NCBI GenBank assembly: GCA_016839765.1
Contig: JAEOTP010000003.1
Span: 1-32,310 of the forward strand
Direction of reading: 5' to 3'
DNA length: 32,310 bases
Origin: Promethearchaeota archaeon
GTDB taxonomy: Archaea > Asgardarchaeota > Lokiarchaeia > Sigyniarchaeales > SOKP01
The notes below the pieces were generated by a model. That model saw nothing but the letters and a program-made list of their open reading frames with translations, did no database searches and was not told where the DNA came from. How positions within the stretch are numbered: position 1 is the first letter of the stretch; the number at the start of each line of letters is the position of its first letter. Positions 16,542 to 23,152 of the stretch are shown piece after piece. The position numbers and the translations under genes were made by a program.

Positions 16542-16904
16542 TTAACAAATTACTACAAGTCTATCAGTTTCTTCTATAATTTTAGCAAGATCTGGAGTTC
16601 CTGCTCGTTTTACATCGCCACATTCTTTTTTTAAGCAGTTTTTCATAGTTCCTCTAACTAAGAGACAAAGATTGCATAACCTTATAGTGGCTCCTTTATT
16701 TAGTATCTCTCGAAAACCTTCTTCGATGTTAAAAATTCCTTCGATTTGTTTTTGATTCTCTAAAAGAGCGTTTACAGCATCCATATAGCAAAAGATACGT
16801 ACTTCATGTCCTTTATCCAATGCTGCTTCAGCGAGTTTAATTACAGTTTCAGAGGCTTGTGCCTGGTAAGGTCCGTTAAAGAAAAGAATTCCTAATCGAG
16901 CCAA
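16542..16904 (-). CDS. dsrE: DsrE/TusD-like sulfurtransferase subunit
   Basis: The 120-residue protein opens with a core strand and helix (RLGILFFNGPYQAQASETVIKLAEAAL), then HEVRIFCYMDAVNALL. It carries Cys77 and Cys80 in IRLCNLCLLVRG, the position of the persulfide-carrying cysteine in DsrE/TusD. More cysteines follow (CLKKEC) and the chain ends in Cys120. It is the likely active subunit of a DsrEFH-type heterohexamer that passes sulfane sulfur from TusA onward. The gene sits 22 bases after the YeeE-type transporter gene in the same direction. Confidence 0.82.
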   Translation of the reverse strand: MARLGILFFNGPYQAQASETVIKLAEAALDKGHEVRIFCYMDAVNALLENQKQIEGIFNIEEGFREILNKGATIRLCNLCLLVRGTMKNCLKKECGDVKRAGTPDLAKIIEETDRLVVIC

Positions 16905-16926
16905 TTTTTCTTGTCAACTCCATCCC

Positions 16927-17964
16927 TTATTTGTCTTTTTTCCACATAGAAAATAGAAAAAAAGCAGCTATCCAAGCTCCGAACATTATGCAAGCACCAG
17001 TTATAATACTATGTATTGATAGTTGGGGTACACCACCTAAAATGTTGGTTATATTACATCCCATTGCTGTGACTGCCCCGAATCCCATTAAGAGACCACC
17101 AAGAAATTGTTTAACTAGTGTAAAACCTTCTTTAGGAACTCTAAATTTAAATTCGCCACTTATTAAAGCGCTAATGAAAGATCCAAAGATAAGCCCAATA
17201 ATTATAAAACCAGCCCACATAACACTATCCGTTGACGTAAACCATAAGCTGATGTCCATCCAGCCACCGGTAATCCCAACTACTCCTTTACTGACAATAT
17301 AACCAGCAGTTAAAATTAGACCAATAAGAATACCAGTAACCCACCATGGATATCCTTTCTTAAATGTGGATTCTTTAAAGTTTTCAAATTTTATCAAAGG
17401 TTCTTTCGCTTTTACCTTTCTTCTAATTGTTGGCAATGACCAGAATACTAACATTAGGACTATTCCTACAATGCCCACAATAAGCATAAACCATGGTGTT
17501 AATGCTGAAAGCTCTCCAAAAAGAGTAAGTTTCGTCCCAACCGTTACGGATTGTAAAATATCTTTCGCTGTATCCAAAATTCCAAAACCTGTCCATAAAG
17601 CACCAGCTGTTAATCCAAGAGCAGCCACAAAAGATCCCATCATGCCTTCTCCAACCCTATATGTAGTGCCACTAGCACACCCTGCCGCAAGAACCATTCC
17701 AACTCCAAAAACTAAGCCACCAACTATAGCACTCCATGGTTTAAAAGGTTTCGGAGTTAAACCAATAACTCCTGATAACGCAAAAATTGCGAAACCTACC
17801 ATTAAAACAACCAATGAAACAGCTACTGCTTTTGCTAGTTTAAATTCTTTCAATAGAATTATATCTCTGAAGGCTGAATTCATACAGAATCTTCCACGTT
17901 GTAATATAAAACCAAATATGGCTCCAATTATGAGCCCTGCCACTAAAGCATACCAAAAATCCAT
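16927..17964 (-). CDS. YeeE/YedE (TsuA)-family sulfur-compound transporter
   Basis: The 345-residue integral membrane protein has about nine to ten hydrophobic segments in two repeat halves. It has the family's functional cysteines: Cys27 in QRGRFCMNSAFRD, Cys96 in AAGCASGTTYRVGEG and Cys303 in AMGCNITNILGG. In characterised TsuA such cysteines relay thiosulfate through the membrane. Here the gene follows a TusA gene, the arrangement of the known YeeE-YeeD (TsuA-TsuB) pair, and is followed by DsrE, DsrF and DsrH homologues. The operon therefore probably imports thiosulfate or another sulfur species and hands its sulfur to a relay. The exact substrate is inferred. Confidence 0.9.
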   Translation of the reverse strand: MDFWYALVAGLIIGAIFGFILQRGRFCMNSAFRDIILLKEFKLAKAVAVSLVVLMVGFAIFALSGVIGLTPKPFKPWSAIVGGLVFGVGMVLAAGCASGTTYRVGEGMMGSFVAALGLTAGALWTGFGILDTAKDILQSVTVGTKLTLFGELSALTPWFMLIVGIVGIVLMLVFWSLPTIRRKVKAKEPLIKFENFKESTFKKGYPWWVTGILIGLILTAGYIVSKGVVGITGGWMDISLWFTSTDSVMWAGFIIIGLIFGSFISALISGEFKFRVPKEGFTLVKQFLGGLLMGFGAVTAMGCNITNILGGVPQLSIHSIITGACIMFGAWIAAFFLFSMWKKDK

Positions 17965-17977
17965 CTTTTTTTTCCAC

Positions 17978-18211
17978 CTATTTTATTTTTACCAGGATCG
18001 TCCAAGCAGATGTCCCCTTTTTTTCTACAGAGATAACTTCATGACCTAATGATTCCATTGTTTCTGGAATTCTCTCTGCAGAGAGGGGATAATCTACTAA
18101 AATCTCTAGGACCTCTCCTGAATTCATTTTTTTTACTTTTCTTTTACTTTTCACATCTGGATAGGGGCAAACTTCGCCCGTGCAATCCAAAGTTTCTGTT
18201 ATATCAACCAT
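17978..18211 (-). CDS. tusA: TusA-family sulfur carrier protein
   Basis: This 77-residue protein contains the TusA/SirA motif, with Cys15 in GEVCPYPDVKSKRKVKKM forming CPxP. It keeps the two-strand, two-helix pattern, including EVLEILVDYPLSAERIPETMESLGHEVI. The cysteine carries a persulfide between sulfur donors and acceptors. It is the first gene of the minus-strand sulfur operon and is separated from the YeeE-type transporter by 13 bases. The operon is divergent from the hydrogenase operon, with 435 bases between them. Confidence 0.92.
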   Translation of the reverse strand: MVDITETLDCTGEVCPYPDVKSKRKVKKMNSGEVLEILVDYPLSAERIPETMESLGHEVISVEKKGTSAWTILVKIK

Positions 18212-18646
18212 TTTATAAACCTAGTTATATTTTTTTGAATAGAGATTCAATTAAAAATTGATAATACTAATTATTTAATAATATATTTAAAATTAATTAA
18301 TAATCATTCAATTTTTATTATATAGCTTATCTTAATTGTCTATTATAAATATGAAAATTTTGTAAAATCATATTATGGAAAATTAAATTAAGGTGATTCA
18401 ATTTTATATCTACTATTGCATATTTTAAAAAAAGATTCTGAAAAATCTTTATGGAAGTTATCCTAATTCAACAAAAAACGAGTTATGAATAATAATTCAT
18501 AATAAATAGGTGAAATCTTGACCCTCAAATAAAGAAAAGCAGAAGCTTTTTTATTAAATTAAAATTAAATAAATACAATTAGTTTCTTTAAAATAAATTA
18601 GCTAATTTAAAAAACAAATATAAAAAATAAAAATAGGTAAAAGAAA
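18212..18646. promoter_or_regulatory. Divergent intergenic region between sulfur and hydrogenase operons
   Basis: This 435-base gap holds no convincing gene. It must contain the promoters of both operons. Three perfect inverted repeats are visible: AAAGATT/AATCTTT (18431-18450, 6-nt loop), TTATGAAT/ATTCATAA (18483-18502, 4-nt loop) and AAAAGC/GCTTTT (18535-18550, followed by a short T-run). The last resembles an attenuator or terminator, and the second could be an operator. AGGT at 18635-18638 is the likely ribosome binding site for mvhG. Confidence 0.5.
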
Positions 18647-19997
18647 ATGGCAGTCAAAGTTGCTTTTATGCAATGCTCCGATATGGCAAAAACAATTGGT
18701 TTTTCCACGGAATTGCTGGGGCTGTCACCAAAGCCTACTTAATGCACATTTAGGCTTATTACCGATACTTCCAGCATTGGATATTGTATATTGGCCAGCT
18801 GTGGTAGATTTTAAATATGATTCGTTGAAAGCAAGGCCTGACGGAGATATTTTAGTCGGATTTGTAGAAGGAAGCTTAAGAACTAATGAAGACGTAGAGA
18901 GCGCTAAATTAATGAGACAAAAATGCCAATTAATTATTTCCTTTGGTAGCTGTTCATGTTATGGAAATGTACATGGTTTAGCTAATATTTGGGATGTTCA
19001 AGAAGCTATTAATAGAAAGTTTAAGGAAGCAGAATCAATTACTAATAAAGATACTGCTGGTGAACCTAGAGCACATATGCCTGGTTTTGCTAGTAAAATC
19101 GTACCATTGGATGAAGTCATAAAAGTGGATGCATATATTGCTGGATGTCCGCCGAAGCCAGAAGCAATTATTAGTGCAGTAGCATTCTTACTTGGACAAA
19201 AACCACAACCAAAAGCAGATTTAGCATTTTGTAATGATTGTGTCTTAAGAGAAAGTGGATGCTTATTAGAAAAAGGTACTCTATGTTTTGGACCGATCAC
19301 CAGTATAGGATGTTCATTAAAATGTACAAGTGATGGTAAACCTTGTGTTGGATGTTTAGGACCAAGTACTACCGTAGACATTAGAGTAAATAAACTTGGA
19401 GAAATGGTTAAAAATATTGATAGTCTTAGCTCTGGAGATAAGAAGAACTTATATGAATTTCTTGCTCTATTCTTAAATGTACCATTAATGGCAGGATTTG
19501 ATCTAGCTGGAGATATCTTAAAACAAATAAAACATAGTGGTGCTCCCCAAACTCCTTTAGCAGATATGCCTTCTGACACAATTAATATCGCTTCGAGCAT
19601 AATGACTTATTTGAGAGATCATCGAGAATTCTTAGAAATTTCAAATGTATGTGATACTTGTCCGAGAATAATTAACAGTAAATCCCAAATGACTAGAGTA
19701 AAAAGAGATTATGAGGGTTTACCAAATATGGAAGATTGTTTTATTGAACAAGGGTATCTCTGTGCGGGACCAATTACGAAAGCTGGCTGTGGTGGTATGT
19801 GTATACGGGTCAATTCTCCGTGTTCTGGATGCTTTGGTCAGACAGAATGGAATGTTGATCAAGCAGAGAGATTTGCTGAAATAGCAACAAAAGGCTTTAA
19901 TGTGGCTTTATCAAAAGATGAACTTCTTTCCCAAATTAAGGATAAGATTGGTTTTGCTGAAAAATTCACATTAGCAGCTAATAAAAACTATAGGTAG
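18647..19997 (+). CDS. mvhG: Group 3c [NiFe] hydrogenase small subunit, interrupted by a putative 31-nt BHB intron, with duplicated cluster module
   Basis: This is the electron-transfer subunit of an F420-non-reducing (Mvh/Vhu-type) hydrogenase. From ATG 18647 the first 12 codons read MAVKVAFMQCSD, then the frame fails. One frame over, the family sequence resumes as CWGCHQSLLNAHLG. Excising the bulge-helix-bulge segment 18683-18713 joins the two exactly in frame, with Cys13 and Cys16 forming the proximal-cluster CxxC. The 439-residue product continues with SFGSCSCYG, AGCPPKPE and two successive ferredoxin-like cysteine regions (CNDC to CVGC, and CDTC to CSGC), of which the second looks canonical and the first an extra copy. 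It is followed immediately by mvhA. A TTG start at 18660 would give an unrelated N-terminus. Confidence 0.92.
18683..18713 (+). other. Putative 31-nt bulge-helix-bulge intron in mvhG
   Basis: The central helix TCCG (18677-18680) pairs with CGGA (18708-18711). Bulges ATA (18681-18683) and ATT (18712-18714) lie 3' of it on each strand. The inner helix is TGG/CCA, one bulged C (18687), AAAAAC/GTTTTT and the 5-nt loop AATTG (18694-18698). The outer helix is short (GC/GC at 18675-18676 with 18715-18716). Cutting after the second bulge base on each side removes 18683-18713 and joins GAT to TGC, in frame. Pairing and frame restoration are seen directly; splicing is inferred. Its layout closely matches the fwdA intron. 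Confidence 0.85.
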
Positions 19998-20009
19998 GTG
20001 AAATTAAAA

Positions 20010-21314
20010 GTGGTAAAAGAAATTGAAGTAGAACCTGTCACTCGTTTAGAAGGACATGGCGGCTTAAGAATTGTTATTGATGATAATGGTAAGGTTAAGG
20101 ATGCTCAATTTAATATTACCTCAACAAGATTCTTTGAGAAATTTTGCGAGGGACGATATTGCGAACATGTTCCTAGAATTACTCCAAGAATTTGTGGTAT
20201 ATGCCCTATTCCGCATCATTTAACCCCAACTAAAGCAGTTGAAGATGCCTGGGGTATTAAAATTCCTGAGCCAGCGTATAAATTACGCCAATTATTGCAG
20301 AATGCAAAACAATATTCCTCACATGTACTTCACTTTTATGCTTTAGCAGCACCAGACTTCTTACTAGGACCTTTTGCGGATCCTGCATTGAGAAATGTAG
20401 TACATGTTATAAGCAAGATGCCTGATGTCGGTGCTATGGCATTAAAGATGATGGACTTTGGACAAAAATTATGCGCTGAAATCGGTGGAAAGAGCGTTCA
20501 CCCAATATCCGCAATTGTTGGTGGTATGAAGAAGCCTATGGATGAAGATGCTCGAGATAGATTCCTCAAACAAGTAGACGAACAAATTGAATTTACTAAA
20601 AAAACAGTAGAGATTGGCTTAAAAGTCGTAGAAGATTATTGGGATGTAGTTGCTAATGTAGGAGTAGTTCCAACCTACTATGTAGGTATGACTAAAAATG
20701 GAGTCCATGATATTTATGATGGAGATATTCGAATAGTTACCCCTGATGGGAAAAAAATTGATTATGACGTGCATGATTATTTAGATGCTTTAGGTGAACA
20801 CATTCCTGAACATTCATACGCGACTCATATGTATTATAAACCAGCAGGATATCCGGAAGGAATATATCGTGCTAATTGCTTAGCAATGACGAATGCGGCT
20901 GATAAAATGGCAACTCCATTAGCTGATGAAGCCTTAAAAGCAATGAAAGCTAAAATTGGAGAAGTATCTCATCATACATTTGCATATCATTGGGCGCGCA
21001 TAATTGAAACTGTAGAAGCAATTGAGTTAATTAAGAAATATCTTGAAGATCCAGATATCGTAAATCCAGATTGTAAGACTTTAGATGTAGAACCAAGAGA
21101 AGGAGTTGGTGTTGGCGTCACAGAAGCACCAAGAGGACTTTTATTATATAATATCTGGTCAGATGCTGAGGGAATTTGTAAGAAGCTAAACTTACTTGTT
21201 GCAACGAACCATAATATTGCTGGAATTGAAAAGACATTGATGCATGTAGCAAAACAAGTATTTGAAGACAAAGCATTAGACGGATTAAAATTACCAGACC
21301 CCTGGATTAAATAA
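20010..21314 (+). CDS. mvhA: Group 3c [NiFe] hydrogenase large subunit, lacking its C-terminal Ni motif
   Basis: This catalytic subunit holds half of the Ni-Fe site. The N-terminal motif EPVTRLEGHG and the first cysteine pair in RICGICPIPHH (Cys62, Cys65 from this start) are present. The usual C-terminal DPCxxCxxH is missing: the frame ends LPDPWIK at a true TAA, and the missing motif is encoded by the next small gene, as in methanococcal VhuA/VhuU. Two GTG starts are possible, 19998 (abutting the mvhG stop) and 20010. The latter is preferred because GGTGA at 19997-20001 is ideally spaced. Histidine- and glycine-rich central segments such as SHHTFAYHWARI match the family. Confidence 0.95.
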   Translation: MVKEIEVEPVTRLEGHGGLRIVIDDNGKVKDAQFNITSTRFFEKFCEGRYCEHVPRITPRICGICPIPHHLTPTKAVEDAWGIKIPEPAYKLRQLLQNAKQYSSHVLHFYALAAPDFLLGPFADPALRNVVHVISKMPDVGAMALKMMDFGQKLCAEIGGKSVHPISAIVGGMKKPMDEDARDRFLKQVDEQIEFTKKTVEIGLKVVEDYWDVVANVGVVPTYYVGMTKNGVHDIYDGDIRIVTPDGKKIDYDVHDYLDALGEHIPEHSYATHMYYKPAGYPEGIYRANCLAMTNAADKMATPLADEALKAMKAKIGEVSHHTFAYHWARIIETVEAIELIKKYLEDPDIVNPDCKTLDVEPREGVGVGVTEAPRGLLLYNIWSDAEGICKKLNLLVATNHNIAGIEKTLMHVAKQVFEDKALDGLKLPDPWIK

Positions 21315-21338
21315 AATAAGGAGGAAGTGAAAGATAAA

Positions 21339-21491
21339 ATGAGTGAAGATGTACCTGAAGGAGTAGTAAACCTTCTTGAAATGGTAGTTAGATGTTTTGA
21401 TTGCTGACTATCGTGTGCCGCTCACATCACAGTAGTGAAAGAAGATGGCGAGGAAGTTTACTCTCGTAAGTTGAATGTTGGCTTAGGATGA
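21339..21491 (+). CDS. vhuU: Selenocysteine-containing hydrogenase C-terminal subunit (VhuU-like)
   Basis: This 50-codon gene supplies the C-terminal nickel-binding motif missing from mvhA. From ATG 21339 it reads VVNLLEMVVRCFDC, then TGA (21405-21407), then LSCAAH. Aligned to the canonical DPCxxCxxH, TGA falls exactly at the first cysteine, the position of selenocysteine in [NiFeSe] hydrogenases and methanococcal VhuU. Reading continues in frame to TGA at 21489-21491. His29 would be the maturation-protease cut site, leaving a removable tail of 21 residues. A Shine-Dalgarno AAGGAGG lies at 21318-21324. The proline of DPC is replaced by Cys22. A stem-loop directly after the stop may be the SECIS. 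Confidence 0.88.
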
Positions 21492-21524
21492 ATATCCAAT
21501 AAAAATAATAGATTGGATATAACT
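21488..21524 (+). promoter_or_regulatory. Candidate SECIS element of vhuU
   Basis: A perfect 9-bp stem ATATCCAAT/ATTGGATAT (21492-21500 with 21512-21520) encloses an A-rich 11-nt loop that begins AAAAA. ATGA (21488-21491), overlapping the stop codon, abuts the 5' foot. A 3'-UTR place, ATGA at the base and A's at the start of the apical loop recall eukaryote-like SECIS elements described for Lokiarchaeota. The expected GA on the 3' side is not obvious (AACT instead), so the assignment is tentative. Confidence 0.5.
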
Positions 21525-21593
21525 GCCCTTGCTCGGGTTAAAGCCAATTAATATATGAAATGAATTGAAAAATAGAGAAAAAAGTGAAAAAAA

Positions 21594-22100
21594 ATGATAA
21601 CGGATTTCGAATTTAGGAAACAGATTATGGATTTTCATGTGGGGTCTGATTTAATTAAATATTGTTATCAATGTAGCCGCTGTGCTGATAACTGTCCTGT
21701 TACAAAAGTGACAACAGATTTTTATGGCACTACAGGTTATAATCCCAGAGGTAATATCTTACAGGCATTATTAGGCTATAAAGATATGATCTTTTCAGCA
21801 GATGATCTAGTGATTTGGGGATGTACTGTTTGTGATACATGTGATGAAGTATGTCCACAAAACATTGAGTTAACTGAAATATTTACTCTCTTAAAGAATA
21901 TGTCTATTGAACAAGGAAGGGGGCCTGAATTTATTTATTCTCAAGCAAAAGCAATATTTGAGAATGCGAAAGCTATTCCATCACAACCAGCAATTGAAAG
22001 AAGAAGAGAACAACTGGGGTTACCAGCTGTAGCTGCACCTGACGTAAATGAACTTCAAACCTTACTGAAAAATATTGGAGCTGATAAAAAGCTCAAATAA
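21594..22100 (+). CDS. hdrC: Heterodisulfide reductase subunit C-like
   Basis: This 168-residue Fe-S electron carrier has two [4Fe-4S] motifs: Cys24-Cys27-Cys30-Cys34 (CYQCSRCADNCP) and Cys77-Cys80-Cys83-Cys87 (CTVCDTCDEVCP). YNPRGNILQALLGYKDMIF lies between them, as in HdrC. It transfers electrons between HdrA-type flavoproteins and HdrB. It follows vhuU in the hydrogenase operon and precedes hdrB by 8 bases. HdrA and MvhD, the usual link between Mvh and HdrBC, are absent from this window, so they are encoded elsewhere or replaced. Confidence 0.95.
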   Translation: MITDFEFRKQIMDFHVGSDLIKYCYQCSRCADNCPVTKVTTDFYGTTGYNPRGNILQALLGYKDMIFSADDLVIWGCTVCDTCDEVCPQNIELTEIFTLLKNMSIEQGRGPEFIYSQAKAIFENAKAIPSQPAIERRREQLGLPAVAAPDVNELQTLLKNIGADKKLK

Positions 22101-22108
22101 AAGGAGGG

Positions 22109-22987
22109 ATGAAAATGACAGAATACAAATTATTTGAAGGTTGTACAATAGGAAACCGAATTCCTTTTATTGAAGCGGCTTCAAGGAAGGTTTTTGAAAA
22201 AGTTGGGATTGAAACATCTCAAGCTCCATTTACATGCTGTCCAGATCCAACAGGCATGAAAAGCTTTGATAATAATTCTTGGTTGGCGATAGGTGCTAGA
22301 AATCTATGTTTAGCTGAAGCTGAAGGTAAAGATATTTTATCGTTATGTAATGGATGTGCTAACACACTAAGAGGAGTACAGCACCAATTAAAGCATGATT
22401 CACTGAAAAAACAGAAAATTAATGAACAATTAGCCAAAATTGGTAAAGAATTTAAGGGGACAATTAATGTAAAACATTTTGTTGATGAATTAAAAGATAA
22501 TCTTGATAAAGTAAGAGGTGCAATTACCAAACCTTTGAGTGGGTTAAAAGTTGCTGTTCATCCAGGATGCCATTATATGAGGCCTGCTGAGTGGATGGAA
22601 GCAGACGATCCAATGCGCCCTGAGAATTTAAAGAAAATTGTGGCTGAAAGTGGAGCAACAGTCGTAGATTATGAAGAAATGGTTTTATGCTGTGGATCTG
22701 CAGTTACCAATGCCTACGAAGAACACGGTTTAGCAAACTTTAAAATCAAAATGGATAGCATAAAGAACTCTGGAGCTGATGTAATATGTGTAAATTGCCC
22801 AGCTTGCTTTCAACAGTTTGATACACGGCAACGGGATTTAGGTAAAAAGTATGAGACAGATTATGATATCCCAGTGCTATATTTAACTGAACTGTTATCT
22901 TTAGCAATGGGAGTTAGCCCTGATGAAATAGGACTAAAATTTCATAGAACTCGCATGAAGTCCCAATTAGAAAAACTAGGTTTGTAA
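22109..22987 (+). CDS. hdrB: Heterodisulfide reductase subunit B-like
   Basis: HdrB carries the noncubane [4Fe-4S] clusters that reduce disulfides such as CoM-S-S-CoB. Both CCG-type motifs are visible. The first is Cys12, Cys43-Cys44, Cys80 and Cys83 (LCNGC), with the family's spacing. The second is Cys154 (HPGCHY), Cys194-Cys195 (LCCGSA), Cys230 and Cys233 (NCPAC). The 292-residue length is typical. A strong AAGGAGGGATG ribosome binding site precedes it; ATG 22115 is an equally good start. It is the last gene of the hydrogenase operon. The organism's substrate need not be the methanogen heterodisulfide. Confidence 0.95.
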   Translation: MKMTEYKLFEGCTIGNRIPFIEAASRKVFEKVGIETSQAPFTCCPDPTGMKSFDNNSWLAIGARNLCLAEAEGKDILSLCNGCANTLRGVQHQLKHDSLKKQKINEQLAKIGKEFKGTINVKHFVDELKDNLDKVRGAITKPLSGLKVAVHPGCHYMRPAEWMEADDPMRPENLKKIVAESGATVVDYEEMVLCCGSAVTNAYEEHGLANFKIKMDSIKNSGADVICVNCPACFQQFDTRQRDLGKKYETDYDIPVLYLTELLSLAMGVSPDEIGLKFHRTRMKSQLEKLGL

Positions 22988-23056
22988 AATAGGTTAATAA
23001 CCTATACAAAATTTTTTTATTTTAATTTTTTTTTAATTTTTTTTTGTTTTAATTTT
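22988..23056 (+). terminator. T-rich terminator region after hdrB
   Basis: Several runs of seven to nine T residues follow hdrB between 23010 and 23050. Such tracts are efficient archaeal termination signals and mark the probable end of the mvh-hdr operon. Confidence 0.6.
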
Positions 23057-23152
23057 TATTCTGTAAAATTTAAATACCAATGAATAAAAAATATCATTAT
23101 TATTGGGTATATTAGAATACTTTAATTAATTAAATAAAATTAGGTAAAAATA

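Noticed and set aside
16931-18261. Long plus-strand open frames across the sulfur operon
   Set aside because: They are antisense shadows of the YeeE and TusA genes, which have clear family motifs. The shadow products show no coherent motifs.
18647-18720. Programmed +1 frameshift or simple homopolymer sequencing error in mvhG
   Set aside because: Deleting one T or A would restore the frame, but would leave about ten extra residues just before the CxxC. The BHB excision restores frame and family length at once, at the exact predicted cut positions. An error remains the main alternative.
18660-19997. mvhG starting at TTG 18660
   Set aside because: This start gives an N-terminus unlike the family and ignores the ATG at 18647, with a ribosome binding site and MAVKVAFMQ, which is the expected beginning.
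3603-21491. Genetic code with TGA as tryptophan
   Set aside because: Several genes here end cleanly at TGA (for example at 669, 2818 and 30885), and tryptophan is encoded by TGG throughout.
21489-21491. Second TGA of vhuU as another selenocysteine
   Set aside because: It lies after the maturation cut site in a tail that would be removed, and it overlaps the base of the candidate SECIS. A plain stop is simpler.
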